Positions 10,024-22,155 are shown, counted from the first letter of the stretch. The stretch: 64,000 nucleotides of DNA from Streptomyces hygroscopicus (GCF_026168105.1 NZ_LBMW01000003.1:248001-312000), one strand, 5' to 3'. Made by a program: numbers and translations. The notes: a model not told the origin generated them from the sequence alone.

Positions 10024-10986
10024 ATGGCAAGACACTGGCGAGCCGGCGCAGCCGGCCTGGCCGTCCTCGGCCTCACCCTCACCGCTTGCGGCGGAGCGAA
10101 GGTGGGCGACAGTTCCTCCTCCGGCTCCAAGAGTTCGGGCAAGTGCGGCACATTCAACCTCGCCGTCAATCCGTGGGTGGGCTACGAGGCGGACGCGGCG
10201 GTCGTCGCGTACGTCGCGCAGCACGACCTCGGCTGCACGGTAACGAAGAAGGACTTGAAGGAAGAGATCGCCTGGCAGGGTTTCGGCACGGGCGAGGTCG
10301 ACGCCGTCCTGGAGAACTGGGGTCACGACGATCTGAAGAAGAAGTACATCACCGGGCAGAAGACCGCCGTCGAGGCGGGCCAGACCGGCAACAAGGGCAT
10401 CATCGGCTGGTTCGTGCCGCCGTGGCTGGCGAAGGCGCACCCGGACATCACCAATTGGCAGAATCTCAACAAGTACGCGTCCAACTTCAAGACGTCCGAG
10501 TCGGGCGGCAAGGGGCAGCTGCTCGACGGCGACCCGTCGTACGTCACCAATGACGCGGCACTGGTCAAGAACCTGAAGCTGAACTTCAAGGTGGTGTATG
10601 CGGGCAGCGAGACCGCGCTCATCCAGGCGTTCCGAACCGCCGAGAAGAACAAGCAATGGGTGATCGGCTACTTCTACGAGCCGCAGTGGTTCCTGTCCGA
10701 GGTGCCGCTGGTGAAGGTTGATCTGCCCAAGTACACGACGGGCTGTGACGCCGACGCGGCGAAGGTCGCCTGCGACTATCCCGTCTACGACCTGGACAAG
10801 ATCGTCAGTGCCAAGTTCGCCCAGGCCGGCAGTCCGGCGTACAAGCTGGTGAAGAACTTCAACTGGACCAACGACGACCAGAACACCGTGGCCAAGTACA
10901 TCGCGCAGGACAAGATGTCGGACGACGCGGCGGCGAAGAAGTGGGTCGACGCGAATCGCGGCAAGGTCGACGCCTGGCTCAAGTAG
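10024..10986 (+). CDS. Glycine betaine-binding lipoprotein of the ABC transporter
   Basis: This 320-residue ProX/OpuAC-type solute-binding protein starts with a lipoprotein signal (AVLGLTLTACGG, lipidated Cys at residue 22) and a short Ser/Gly linker. It continues with NLAVNPWVGYEADAAVVAYVAQ and WQGFGTGEVDAVLENWGHDD, typical of betaine/choline-binding proteins. The many Trp and Tyr residues, including GWFVPPWLAK and GYFYEPQWFL, can form the aromatic cage that binds trimethylammonium groups. The ATG follows an AAGGAG ribosome site 13 bp after the permease stop. A strong terminator follows the gene. Confidence 0.9.
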   Translation: MARHWRAGAAGLAVLGLTLTACGGAKVGDSSSSGSKSSGKCGTFNLAVNPWVGYEADAAVVAYVAQHDLGCTVTKKDLKEEIAWQGFGTGEVDAVLENWGHDDLKKKYITGQKTAVEAGQTGNKGIIGWFVPPWLAKAHPDITNWQNLNKYASNFKTSESGGKGQLLDGDPSYVTNDAALVKNLKLNFKVVYAGSETALIQAFRTAEKNKQWVIGYFYEPQWFLSEVPLVKVDLPKYTTGCDADAAKVACDYPVYDLDKIVSAKFAQAGSPAYKLVKNFNWTNDDQNTVAKYIAQDKMSDDAAAKKWVDANRGKVDAWLK

Positions 10987-11062
10987 GGAGGGACGCCGTA
11001 CCGTCTCCGGCGCCTTCGCCGGCTGTCGGAGCGTCGACGCACGAGCGAGCCGGAGAGCCCGC

Positions 11063-11106
11063 GAAGGGGCCCGGCAGGCTGCATGCGCAGCCTGCCGGGC
11101 CCCTTC
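11063..11106 (+). terminator. Rho-independent-like terminator of the transporter operon
   Basis: A perfect 20-bp stem (left arm 11063-11082, right arm 11087-11106) with an ATGC loop lies about 80 bp after the binding-protein stop. It separates the betB-transporter operon from the dimethylglycine oxidase operon. Confidence 0.85.
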
Positions 11107-11171
11107 ATGTTTCGGGCTGTTCACCGACGTCGCCGACCCCTTGACACCCATCCTCGCGACAGGCACATTGA

Positions 11172-11207
11172 GTTGCGCAACCTGAATCATGTTGCGTACA
11201 AAGCAAC
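11172..11207. promoter_or_regulatory. Candidate operators upstream of the dmg-sox operon
   Basis: Two palindromes lie 31-66 bp upstream of the dimethylglycine oxidase start: GTTGCGCAAC (11172-11181) and GTTGCGTACAAAGCAAC (11191-11207). The second matches the betA operator at 14 of 17 positions and keeps both GTTGC/GCAAC ends. The position suits repression or activation of the long downstream operon. Confidence 0.6.
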
Positions 11208-11210
11208 TGA

Positions 11211-13676
<2,466 letters not shown>

Positions 13677-13713
13677 CACCACAGCGTCGGCTTCGAAGGA
13701 AGGAGCACCGCCG

Positions 13714-14574
13714 GTGACCGCACAGCTGCTCGACGGCAAGGCGACCGCCGCCGAGATCCGTCGCGAACTCGCGGAGCGCGTGGCCAAGTTGACCGCCGCC
13801 GGCGGCCGCCCGCCAGGGCTCGGCACGGTCCTGGTCGGCGACGACCCCGGCAGCCATGCCTACGTCGCCGGCAAGCACCGCGACTGCGCACAGGTGGGCA
13901 TCGCCTCCCTCCGGCGTGAGCTGCCCGCCGACGCCACACAGCGGCAGGTCGAGGACGTCATCGACGAACTCAACGCCGACCCGGCCTGCACGGGCTACAT
14001 CGTCCAGCTCCCGCTCCCGCGCCACCTGGACGCGAACGCCGTCCTGGAACGCATGGACCCGACCAAGGACGCCGACGGCCTGCACCCCGTCAACCTCGGC
14101 CGGCTCGTCCTCGGCGTCGACGCCCCGCTGCCGTGCACCCCGCGCGGCATCGTCGAACTGCTCCGTCGCTACGGGGTGCCGCTCGCCGGAGCGCGGGTGT
14201 GCGTGATCGGCCGGGGCGTCACGGTCGGGCGGCCCATCGGACTGCTGCTCACCCGCAGGTCCGAGAACGCCACCGTCACCCTGTGCCACACCGGCACCAA
14301 GGGCCTGGCCTGGCACGTACGCGAGGCGGACGTCGTCGTCGCGGCCGCCGGCTCGCCCGGGCTGATCACCAAGGACATGCTGCGCCCAGGCGCGGCGGTC
14401 CTGGATGTCGGTATCACCCGCACCGACAACGGGCTGGTCGGCGATGTGCACCCGGGGGCCGTCCAGGTCGCCGCGTGGCTTGCGCCGATGCCCGGGGGCG
14501 TGGGCCCCATGACCCGAGCGATGCTGCTCGCCAATGTCGTCGAGGCCGCCGAGAGGAACGCGAACACCGTATGA
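13714..14574 (+). CDS. folD: Bifunctional methylenetetrahydrofolate dehydrogenase/cyclohydrolase
   Basis: This 286-residue FolD shows the YxxxK motif (Y50-V-A-G-K54), the folate-site segment [13 protein letters not shown], the cofactor motif [14 protein letters not shown] and the C-terminal signature [13 protein letters not shown]. It converts 5,10-methylene-THF to 10-formyl-THF. Here it disposes of the one-carbon units formed by dimethylglycine and sarcosine oxidases, and PurU can then release formate. The GTG at 13714 has an AAGGAG site 8 bases upstream and starts at the family's usual first strand. Its stop overlaps the glyA ATG by 4 bases (ATGA). It is likely a pathway-dedicated copy beside a housekeeping folD elsewhere. 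Confidence 0.93.
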   Translation: MTAQLLDGKATAAEIRRELAERVAKLTAAGGRPPGLGTVLVGDDPGSHAYVAGKHRDCAQVGIASLRRELPADATQRQVEDVIDELNADPACTGYIVQLPLPRHLDANAVLERMDPTKDADGLHPVNLGRLVLGVDAPLPCTPRGIVELLRRYGVPLAGARVCVIGRGVTVGRPIGLLLTRRSENATVTLCHTGTKGLAWHVREADVVVAAAGSPGLITKDMLRPGAAVLDVGITRTDNGLVGDVHPGAVQVAAWLAPMPGGVGPMTRAMLLANVVEAAERNANTV

Positions 14575-15854
14575 ACGCGCTGAACACACCCCTGGCGGAG
14601 CTGGACCCCGAGGTCCACGCAGCTCTCGGCGCCGAGCTGCACCGCCAGCAGTCCACCCTCGAGATGATCGCCTCGGAGAACTTCGCGCCCTCCGCGGTGA
14701 TGGAGGCGCAGGGCTCCGTCCTCACCAACAAGTACGCCGAGGGCTACCCCGGCCGCCGCTACTACGGCGGCTGCGAACACATCGACGTCACCGAGCGGCT
14801 CGCCGTCGAGCGGGTCAAGTCGCTCTTCGGCGCGGGCTTCGCCAACGTCCAGCCGCACTCGGGCGCCCAGGCGAACACCGCCGTCTTCTTCGCCCTGCTC
14901 CAGCCGGGCGACACGATCCTCGGCCTCGACCTCGCGCACGGCGGGCACCTCACGCATGGCATGCGCATCAACTACAGCGGCAAGCTGTTCAACGTCGTGC
15001 CGTACCACGTGGCCGAGGCGGACAACCTCGTCGACATGGACGAGGTCGGGCGGCTCGCCAAGGAACACCGCCCCAAGATGATCATCGCGGGCTGGTCCGC
15101 GTACCCGAGGCAGCTGGACTTCGCTGCGTTCCGCCGCATCGCCGACGAGGTCGGCGCGTACCTGATGGTCGACATGGCGCACTTCGCGGGCCTGGTCGCC
15201 GCCGGGCTGCACCCCAACCCCGTACCGCACGCCCATGTGACCACCACGACGACCCACAAGACGCTCGGCGGCCCGCGTGGCGGGGTCGTCCTCACCGATG
15301 AGGCCGACCTCGCCAAGAAGATCAACTCGGCGGTGTTCCCCGGCATGCAGGGCGGACCCCTGGAGCACGTGATCGCCGCCAAGGCGGTCTCCTTCAAGGT
15401 CGCCGCCTCGCCCGAGTTCGCCGACCGGCAGACCCGCACGCTCGCGGGCGCGCGAATCCTCGCCGAACGTCTCACCCGGCCCGACGCGGCGGCCGCCGGG
15501 GTGAAGGTCCTCACCGGAGGCACGGACGTCCACCTCGTCCTGGTCGACCTCCGTGCCTGTGAACTCGACGGCAGGCAGGCCGAGGACCTGCTGCACGAGA
15601 TCGGCATCACCGTCAACCGCAACGCCGTGCCCTTCGACCCGCGCCCGCCCATGGTCACCTCCGGACTGCGCATCGGCACCCCGGCACTGGCCACCCGCGG
15701 CTTCACCGACGAGGACTTCGCCGAGGTCGCCGACGTGATCGCGCTGGCCCTCCAGCCCGATCCCGACATCGCCGCCCTGCGCGGTCGTACGGAGGCGCTG
15801 GCCGCCAAGCACCCGCTCTACCCGCACCTGTCACAAGCCGGAGACGTCCGATGA
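14571..15854 (+). CDS. glyA: Serine hydroxymethyltransferase
   Basis: This 427-residue PLP enzyme has [47 protein letters not shown] and the PLP-lysine motif [14 protein letters not shown] (Lys230). It combines glycine with 5,10-methylene-THF to make serine. In this operon it uses both products of sarcosine oxidase (glycine and methylene-THF) at once. The start overlaps the folD stop (ATGA), and its own stop overlaps the soxB start (ATGA), a sign of tight translational coupling. A serine dehydratase gene, common at the end of such operons, is not present here. Confidence 0.95.
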   Translation: MNALNTPLAELDPEVHAALGAELHRQQSTLEMIASENFAPSAVMEAQGSVLTNKYAEGYPGRRYYGGCEHIDVTERLAVERVKSLFGAGFANVQPHSGAQANTAVFFALLQPGDTILGLDLAHGGHLTHGMRINYSGKLFNVVPYHVAEADNLVDMDEVGRLAKEHRPKMIIAGWSAYPRQLDFAAFRRIADEVGAYLMVDMAHFAGLVAAGLHPNPVPHAHVTTTTTHKTLGGPRGGVVLTDEADLAKKINSAVFPGMQGGPLEHVIAAKAVSFKVAASPEFADRQTRTLAGARILAERLTRPDAAAAGVKVLTGGTDVHLVLVDLRACELDGRQAEDLLHEIGITVNRNAVPFDPRPPMVTSGLRIGTPALATRGFTDEDFAEVADVIALALQPDPDIAALRGRTEALAAKHPLYPHLSQAGDVR

Positions 15855-17083
15855 GCCCTCGCACCCCCGGCGCCGAGCTCCCCGAGCACCCCGACTGGCT
15901 GTGGCGCACGCCGGAACCGAAGCGGTCGTACGACGTGGTGATCGTCGGCGGCGGCGGACACGGCCTCGCCACCGCCCACTACCTGGCGAAGAACCACGGC
16001 ATCACCAACGTGGCCGTACTGGAGAAGGGCTGGCTGGCCGGCGGCAACATGGCCCGCAACACCACCATCATCCGCTCCAACTACCTGTGGGACGAGAGCG
16101 CCGGCATCTACGAACACGCCCTCAAGCTGTGGGAGGGACTGGCGGAGGAACTCGACTACCCGATCCTCTTCTCCCAGCGCGGTGTGCTGAACCTCGCCCA
16201 CAGCCTGCAGGACGTCCGCGACAGCGTGCGCCGCGTCGAGGCGAACCGGCTCAACGGCGTGGACGCCGAATGGCTCGACGCAGAGCAGGTCGAAGAGGTC
16301 TGCCCGATCGTCAACATCTCACCCCACGTGCGCTATCCGGTCCTGGGCGGCACCTACCAGCCGCGGGCCGGCATCGCCAAGCACGACCACGTCGCCTGGG
16401 GCCTGGCCCGCTCCGCCGACGCCGCCGGGATCGACATCATCCAGAACTGCGAGGTCACCGATCTCGACATCGTCGGCGGCCGGATCGTCGGGGTGCAGAC
16501 CACGCTCGGGCCGATCGCGGCCGGGAAAGTGGCGCTGTGCTCGGCCGGCCACACCTCGGTCCTTGCCGCCATGGCCGGCATCGAACTGCCGCTGCAGAGC
16601 CACCCGTTGCAGGCGCTCGTCTCCGAACTCCTCGAGCCGGTCCACCCGACGGTCGTCATGTCCAACGCGGTCCATGTGTACGTCAGCCAGGCGCACAAGG
16701 GCGAGTTGGTGATGGGCGCGGGCATCGACGCGTACAACTCCTACACCCAGCGTGGTGCCTTCCACATCATCGAGCAGCAGATGTCCGCCGCCCTGGAACT
16801 CTTTCCGGTCTTCGCCCGCGCCCATGTGCTGCGCACCTGGGGCGGCATCGTCGACGTCAGCCCCGACGCCTCGCCCATCGTCGGCCTCACCCCGGTCGAG
16901 AACCTCTACCTCAACTGCGGCTGGGGGACCGGCGGATTCAAGGCCACCCCGGGCGTCGGCTGGGTCTACGCGCACACCATCGCCCACGACACTCCTCACC
17001 CCCTCAACGCCCCCTTCTCGCTCGACCGTTTCACCACCGGCGCGCTCGTCGACGAGCACGGCGCGGCCGCGGTGGCCCACTAG
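15851..17083 (+). CDS. soxB: Sarcosine oxidase beta subunit
   Basis: This 410-residue flavoprotein subunit of heterotetrameric sarcosine oxidase has the FAD Rossmann motif [20 protein letters not shown] near residue 30. The [19 protein letters not shown] segment and [16 protein letters not shown] are also conserved in SoxB, the latter being the region of the His that carries covalent FMN in this family. The C-terminus has [18 protein letters not shown] and [13 protein letters not shown]. The subunit holds the sarcosine-oxidising site. The product is glycine, with the methyl group passed to THF in the alpha subunit. The start overlaps the glyA stop, and soxD-soxA begins 12 bp after its stop. 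Confidence 0.94.
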   Translation: MSPRTPGAELPEHPDWLWRTPEPKRSYDVVIVGGGGHGLATAHYLAKNHGITNVAVLEKGWLAGGNMARNTTIIRSNYLWDESAGIYEHALKLWEGLAEELDYPILFSQRGVLNLAHSLQDVRDSVRRVEANRLNGVDAEWLDAEQVEEVCPIVNISPHVRYPVLGGTYQPRAGIAKHDHVAWGLARSADAAGIDIIQNCEVTDLDIVGGRIVGVQTTLGPIAAGKVALCSAGHTSVLAAMAGIELPLQSHPLQALVSELLEPVHPTVVMSNAVHVYVSQAHKGELVMGAGIDAYNSYTQRGAFHIIEQQMSAALELFPVFARAHVLRTWGGIVDVSPDASPIVGLTPVENLYLNCGWGTGGFKATPGVGWVYAHTIAHDTPHPLNAPFSLDRFTTGALVDEHGAAAVAH

Positions 17084-17095
17084 GGAGCCGAAACC

Positions 17096-20000
17096 ATGCT
17101 GCTCATTTCTTGCCCGTGGTGCGGGCCCCGTGACGAGGCCGAGTTCCACTACGGCGGCCAGGCACACGTGCCCTACCCCGAGGATTCCGCGGCCCTGACC
17201 GACGAGGAGTGGGCGCGCTACCTCTTCTTCCGCGACAACCCCAAGGGCCCGTTCGCCGAACGCTGGAGCCACGCGGCGGGCTGCCGCCGGTGGTTCAACG
17301 CGGTGCGGAACACCGCAACGAACGAGATCCTCGCCGTGTACCGGGCGGGAGAGGAGCGGCCGTCAACGGGTGGTCCCGGTCCGGTGACTTCGGCCCGTGC
17401 GGAGGTCGAGGACGAGCCGGAAGGGCGATCCACAAGCACCGGTCCGCAGCAGAGGACGAAGCCGCGACACGCCCCGGGGCCCACCGCGGCCGGCGTGGCC
17501 GGTCAGCCGTTCCGGCTGCAGGCCGGCGGCCGAGTCGACCGCACCGAACCACTGAGCTTCACCTTCGACGGCACCCCGTACGAGGGCTTCCGCGGCGACA
17601 CCCTCGCGTCCGCCCTCCTCGCCAACGGGGTGATCCAGGCCGGCACCAGCATCAAGCTCGGCCGCCCGCGCGGCATCTTCTCGGCCGGAGTCGAGGAGCC
17701 CAACGCCGTCGTCCAGATCGAGGCCCCCTTCCCCGAGCCGATGCTGCCCGCCACGACCGTCGAGCTGTACGACGGCCTCGTCGCGAGCAGCCTGCCCGGC
17801 CAGGGACGCCTCGCCACGGAGCCGGACCCGGCCCGCTACGACGCCGTCCACGCGCACTGCGACCTCCTCGTGGTCGGCGCCGGTCCGGCGGGGCTCGCCG
17901 CCGTGGCAGCCGCAGCACGCAGCGGCGCACGCGTCATCCTCGCCGACGACCAACCGGAGCTGGGCGGCAGCCTCCTGGGCACGGGCGAACTGCTCGACTG
18001 GGTCGACGAGGTCGCTGCCGTGCTGGAAGCCGCGCCCGAGGTGCGCGTGCTGCGCCGCACCACCGTCTTCGGGTACTACGACGACAACCACCTCCTCGCC
18101 GTCGAGCGCCGCACCAACCACCTCGGTGCAGCGGCACCCGAGAACGTGTCCCGTGAGCGCGTCTGGCGCATCCGCGCCCGCCGTGTCGTTCTGGCCACCG
18201 GCGCCCACGAGCGTTCGCTGGCCTTCGCGGACAACGACCGCCCCGGTGTGATGCTGGCCGCCTCGGCCCGCGCCTACGTCAACCGTCACGGTGTCCTGCC
18301 GGGCCGCCACGCGGTCGTCTTCACCACCAACGACAGCGCCTACGCTGCGGCGCTGGACCTCACGGCGGCGGGGGTGGACGTCACAGCGATCGTCGACACC
18401 CGCCCCGAGCCGGGGGAGTGGGCGGAGCGCGCCCGGGATGCCGGTATCGAGGTGCTGGCCGGGCACGCGGTCACCGGCACGGAAGGCGACGCACGTCTCA
18501 CAGCCGTGACCGTCGCCCCCTACGAACAGCCCGCGGGACAACGGAAGTTCACCGCCGACCTGCTGCTGGTCTCCGGCGGCTGGAACCCGGTCGCCCATCT
18601 GTTCAGCCAGGCGGGCGGCAAACTGCACCACGACGAGGCGCGCGGCTCCTTCGTCCCCGACACCTGCCGCCAGGCGGTCGAGGTCGCCGGCAGCGCGACC
18701 GGCGTACTCGACCTGGCCCGGGTCCTCGCGCACGGTGCCGCCGCAGGTGCCCGCGCGATCGAGGCCGAGGGCTACAGCCCCGAGACGCATCGCATCCCGG
18801 ACGTGGCCGTGCAGCCGCAGACGCCGCCCATGCAGGTGTTCGTCGTCCCCGGTGCCCCCGGCGCACCCCGTTTCGTCGATCTCCAACGCGACGTCACCGT
18901 CGACGACCTGGCCCGGGCGACCGGCGCCGGTCTGCGCTCGGTGGAGCACACCAAGCGCTACACCACGGCGGGCACCGCCAACGACCAGGGCAAGACCTCC
19001 GGCGTCCTGGCCAGTGGCGTCGTCGCCGAACTCCTCGGCGTGGACATCTCGGCGCTGGGCACGACCACCTTCCGGCCGCCCTACACACCCGTTTCCTTCG
19101 CCACGCTCGCCGGCCGGGACCGCGGCGCGCTGCACGACCCGATCCGGGTGACGGCCCTGCACGAGTGGCACGTCGCGCACGGCGCCCTGTTCGAGAACGT
19201 CGGCCAGTGGAAGCGGCCCTGGTACTACCCGCAGGACGGCGAGGACATGGAGGCCGCCGTGCTGCGCGAGTGCCGGGCGGCCCGCGAGGGCGTTGCGTTC
19301 ATGGACGCCTCCACCCTCGGCAAGATCGACGTACAGGGCCCGGATGCGGCCGTGTTCCTCGACCGGCTCTACACCAACATGATGAGCACCCTGAAGGTCG
19401 GCATGATCCGCTACGGCGTCATGTGCCGTCTGGACGGCATGGTTTTCGACGACGGCACCGTCATGCGCCTCGCCGAGGACCGCTTCCTGGTCACCACGAC
19501 GACGGGGAACGCCGCTGCCGTCCTGGACTGGATGGAGGAGTGGCTGCAGACGGAATGGCCCGAACTGCGCGTGCACTGCACGTCCGTGACCGAGCAGTGG
19601 GCCACCGTCGCCCTGGTCGGCCCCCGCTCCCGCGAGGTCTTGGGTGCGCTCGCACCGGCGCTGGCGGTGGACAACGACAGCTTCCCGTTCATGGCATGGC
19701 GGGAGACGAGCGTCGTGGGCATCGAGGCGAGGGTGTGCCGGATCAGCTTCTCCGGCGAACTGGCCTATGAGATCAACGTGTCACCGTGGGAAGCGCTCAC
19801 CCTGTGGGAGGCGCTGTACGAGGCCGGCGCTCCGTACGGCATCACCCCGTACGGCACCGAGACCATGCACGTCCTGCGGGCGGAGAAGGGCTACCCGATC
19901 ATCGGCCAGGACACCGACGGCACAGTCACTCCCCACGACCTCGGCATGAGCTGGGCGGTGTCCAAGAAGAAGCGCGACTTCGTCGGCAAGCGCTCCTACG

Positions 20001-20317
20001 CCCGCGCGGACACCGTCCGCCCCGACCGCAAGCACCTGGTCGGCCTCCTGCCGGAGGACCCCGGCACCTTCCTTCCCGAAGGCACCCACCTGATCGCCGA
20101 CAGCGTGCTGCCGGCACCGCCCGTCCCGATGCTCGGCCACGTCACCTCCAGCTACCGCAGCGCCGCCCTGGGCCGGACCTTCGCGCTCGCTCTGATCAAG
20201 GGCGGACGGGAGCGCATCGGCGAGCGGCTGTACGCCCCCGTGGGCGACCGGCTGGTACCGGTGACCGTCGCAAGCCCCGTCCTCTACGACCCCGAGGGAG
20301 CCCGCCGCGATGGCTGA
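17096..20317 (+). CDS. soxDA: Sarcosine oxidase delta-alpha fusion protein
   Basis: One uninterrupted 1073-codon frame covers what are normally two genes. Residues 1-90 are a SoxD with the zinc ligands C6, C9, H59 and C63 (SCPWCG; SHAAGC), at the same numbers as in characterised delta subunits. A Pro/Gly/Thr-rich linker of about 45 residues follows. SoxA starts near residue 133 (QPFRLQAGGRVDR) with its N-terminal [2Fe-2S]-like fold region and a dinucleotide-binding motif (LLVVGAGPAGLAAVAAAARSG). The GcvT-type THF-binding C-terminus contains QGPDAAVFLDRLYTN and CRISFSGELAYEINVSPWEAL. The frame was checked through the linker and has no stop. A GTG in the linker (GVAGQPF) could still start a separate SoxA. 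The stop overlaps soxG by 8 bases. Confidence 0.9.
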   Translation: MLLISCPWCGPRDEAEFHYGGQAHVPYPEDSAALTDEEWARYLFFRDNPKGPFAERWSHAAGCRRWFNAVRNTATNEILAVYRAGEERPSTGGPGPVTSARAEVEDEPEGRSTSTGPQQRTKPRHAPGPTAAGVAGQPFRLQAGGRVDRTEPLSFTFDGTPYEGFRGDTLASALLANGVIQAGTSIKLGRPRGIFSAGVEEPNAVVQIEAPFPEPMLPATTVELYDGLVASSLPGQGRLATEPDPARYDAVHAHCDLLVVGAGPAGLAAVAAAARSGARVILADDQPELGGSLLGTGELLDWVDEVAAVLEAAPEVRVLRRTTVFGYYDDNHLLAVERRTNHLGAAAPENVSRERVWRIRARRVVLATGAHERSLAFADNDRPGVMLAASARAYVNRHGVLPGRHAVVFTTNDSAYAAALDLTAAGVDVTAIVDTRPEPGEWAERARDAGIEVLAGHAVTGTEGDARLTAVTVAPYEQPAGQRKFTADLLLVSGGWNPVAHLFSQAGGKLHHDEARGSFVPDTCRQAVEVAGSATGVLDLARVLAHGAAAGARAIEAEGYSPETHRIPDVAVQPQTPPMQVFVVPGAPGAPRFVDLQRDVTVDDLARATGAGLRSVEHTKRYTTAGTANDQGKTSGVLASGVVAELLGVDISALGTTTFRPPYTPVSFATLAGRDRGALHDPIRVTALHEWHVAHGALFENVGQWKRPWYYPQDGEDMEAAVLRECRAAREGVAFMDASTLGKIDVQGPDAAVFLDRLYTNMMSTLKVGMIRYGVMCRLDGMVFDDGTVMRLAEDRFLVTTTTGNAAAVLDWMEEWLQTEWPELRVHCTSVTEQWATVALVGPRSREVLGALAPALAVDNDSFPFMAWRETSVVGIEARVCRISFSGELAYEINVSPWEALTLWEALYEAGAPYGITPYGTETMHVLRAEKGYPIIGQDTDGTVTPHDLGMSWAVSKKKRDFVGKRSYARADTVRPDRKHLVGLLPEDPGTFLPEGTHLIADSVLPAPPVPMLGHVTSSYRSAALGRTFALALIKGGRERIGERLYAPVGDRLVPVTVASPVLYDPEGARRDG

Positions 20318-20912
20318 CACCGCCCCCACCGCCCCGCTCCGAAGCCCCCTGTCGCACTCCGCCGATCGCCTGGCCGTCGCAACGCGCACCTCCCGCGGCG
20401 CGGTCCGGCTGGCCGAACTCCCCTTCCTGGCCCAGATCAACCTGCGCCTCGACGCCAAGGGAGCGGCAGCGGACGCCGTAGGGATCGCGCTGGACCTCCC
20501 ACTGCCCCTCGAACCCAACACCGTCGTACGTGCGGGGGAGTTGACCGCGCTGTGGCTCGGCCCCGACGAATGGCTGCTGGTGGGGCCGCCGGGGATCCAG
20601 CGGGACCTGGAGAACCGCATCCGGGCGGCTTCCGGAGACGAACCCGTGTCCGTCACCGACGTCTCAGCCCAGCGCACCACGCTCCTGGTCGCGGGCCCCC
20701 ACGCCCGGGACCTGCTGGCCCACGGCTGTCCACTGGACCTGCACCCGCGTGCCTTCGGCCCCGGACGCTGTGCCCAGACCACACTCGGCCGCGCCCAAAT
20801 CATGCTGGTCGCCCGGGACGAAGCCAGGGCCGGATTCTGGGTGCTGGTCCGCTCGTCCTTCGCCGCCTATCTGACGGACTGGCTCCTGGACGCGGCCACG
20901 GAATACGTGTGA
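20310..20912 (+). CDS. soxG: Sarcosine oxidase gamma subunit
   Basis: This 200-residue protein has the SoxG pattern: LAELPFLAQINLRL, LWLGPDEWLLVG, VTDVSAQRTTLLVAGPHARDLLAHGCPLDL and a C-terminal WVLVRSSFAAYLTDWLLDA. It is structurally related to a GcvT fold and caps the alpha subunit in the tetramer. It overlaps the end of soxDA by 8 bases and is the last gene of the operon, 31 bp before a strong terminator. Confidence 0.92.
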   Translation: MADTAPTAPLRSPLSHSADRLAVATRTSRGAVRLAELPFLAQINLRLDAKGAAADAVGIALDLPLPLEPNTVVRAGELTALWLGPDEWLLVGPPGIQRDLENRIRAASGDEPVSVTDVSAQRTTLLVAGPHARDLLAHGCPLDLHPRAFGPGRCAQTTLGRAQIMLVARDEARAGFWVLVRSSFAAYLTDWLLDAATEYV

Positions 20913-20943
20913 ACGACCTCAGCGGCGCGGGCCTCGTCCCTTC

Positions 20944-20969
20944 TGTGGGAGCCCCCAGGGGCTCCCACA
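20944..20969 (+). terminator. Terminator of the dmg-folD-glyA-sox operon
   Basis: An 11-12-bp G/C-rich stem (TGTGGGAGCCC paired with GGGCTCCCACA) around a CCAG loop lies 31 bp after the soxG stop. Confidence 0.85.
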
Positions 20970-21392
20970 CCACTGCGCGCACCACGGACCCGGGCTTTCC
21001 CGTGGAGCCGTTTCCCCGGCATTGACTTCCATCAGCCGTCGATCGAAGCCGCGCGCCATGCGGACCCGCTGCCGGGCAGGATCCGCCCCCGGGAACGACG
21101 GGGGCTCCTGCCCTGCGGCGGCCGGTTCGCGAGCTGTTTCGGCGGCGAGGGAGAGGAGGCGCTCACCGCGGCAAACTCTGGGCAACGCGCCACAGCAGCC
21201 GTGGCAGTCCGCTCATGGCGGACTGCCGGCCGGCGGCCTGCCGCAACGCCGCTCCAACCCCGGTCGACCGACCGCCCGTGAATCGCGGCGGCGGTCCGGT
21301 GCACCGCCGCGCATGCCCGCCGCCCCGGCGGGTACGACCCCTCCCGTACGGGGGCGTCGCGGAAGCGGCCGAAGAGCGAGGGGTGTTCGGAA
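20970..21392. other. Intergenic region, no gene seen
   Basis: The stretch between the sox terminator and the VOC gene holds open frames on both strands, but none has a recognisable protein or a good ribosome site. The sequence just before 21393 contains the promoter and a GAGGGG-type ribosome site for the VOC gene. Confidence 0.5.
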
Positions 21393-21767
21393 GTGATTCG
21401 AAAGCTGCAGGCGGTCGCGCTGGACTGCACCGATCCGGTACGGCTCGCGGAGTTCTACGCGGATCTGCTCGGCGGGCAGGTGGTCGCGGATCCGGAGGAT
21501 CCCGACTGGGTCGAGGTGCACGGGTTCGAGGGGACGCCGCTGGCCTGCCAGCGGGTGGACGGCTACCGAGCGCCCGAATGGCCGGGCCAGGAGTGCCCGC
21601 AGCAGCTCCACCTGGACTTCGACGTGGACGACCTCGACGGCGAGGAGAAGCGGGCGCTCGCCCTCGGCGCGACCGTGCTGGAGCGGACGGACCGGCTCCG
21701 TCCGGGGGCCAACTGGCGGATTTACGCGGACCCGGCCGGCCATCCGTTCTGCCTCTGCCTCCACTGA
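21393..21767 (+). CDS. VOC/glyoxalase-like domain protein
   Basis: This 124-residue protein has a single vicinal-oxygen-chelate fold. It begins with IRKLQAVALDCTDPVRLAEFYADLLGG, continues through QLHLDFDVDDLDGEEKRALALGATVLE and ends WRIYADPAGHPFCLCLH, the standard beta-alpha-beta-beta-beta layout. Such proteins are metal-dependent dioxygenases, isomerases or binding proteins. This Streptomyces subgroup has no known substrate. The GTG at 21393 begins exactly at the first strand. It appears to be a single-gene unit. Confidence 0.85.
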   Translation: MIRKLQAVALDCTDPVRLAEFYADLLGGQVVADPEDPDWVEVHGFEGTPLACQRVDGYRAPEWPGQECPQQLHLDFDVDDLDGEEKRALALGATVLERTDRLRPGANWRIYADPAGHPFCLCLH

Positions 21768-21891
21768 GTCCGCCGGGCCCATCGCCGTCATTGAGGCGCG
21801 GCGTCAGGATCGGCCGTAGGGCGGGGACCTCGGCCCCGGGTTCGATCAGCCAGGCGCGGCCCGGCGGCACGGCCGGCACCAGCGCGTCGGC

Positions 21892-22005
21892 GCGGGTGTG
21901 GTGGGTCGGCGCGGGTGTGGTGGGTCTGCGCGGGTGTGGTGGGTCTGCGCGGGTGTGGTGGGTCTGCGCGGGTGTGGTGGGTCGGCGCGGGTGTGGTGGG
22001 TCTGC
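21892..22005. repeat. 19-bp tandem minisatellite, six copies
   Basis: Six head-to-tail copies of GCGGGTGTGGTGGGTCTGC occupy 21892-21910, 21911-21929, 21930-21948, 21949-21967, 21968-21986 and 21987-22005. They differ only at the T/G before the last GC, and a shortened seventh unit runs to about 22020. The array lies between the VOC and GNAT genes. The strand bias (all G/T on +) is strong. There are no spacers, so it is not a CRISPR array. Confidence 0.95.
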
Positions 22006-22155
22006 GCGGTGGGTTTGTGCAATGTGCTGGGAACTCGATTGGTCCCGGTGCGCGATCGACCTCGCCAGCCCACTCATCTGCTACCGCCTCTACGTCAACT
22101 GAGGCGATTTCTTATGGGTTTGCCGCCGGCCAGCCCGGTCGGATAGGAAGCTTGC

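Noticed and set aside
21892..22005. CRISPR array
   Set aside because: Repeats are head-to-tail with no spacers, and no cas genes are present.
21846..22077. Open frames on both strands through the 19-bp repeat, with repeated Pro-Thr-His or Gly-Val-Val-Gly peptides
   Set aside because: The periodic peptides come only from the DNA repeat; there are no starts with ribosome sites and no conserved domain.
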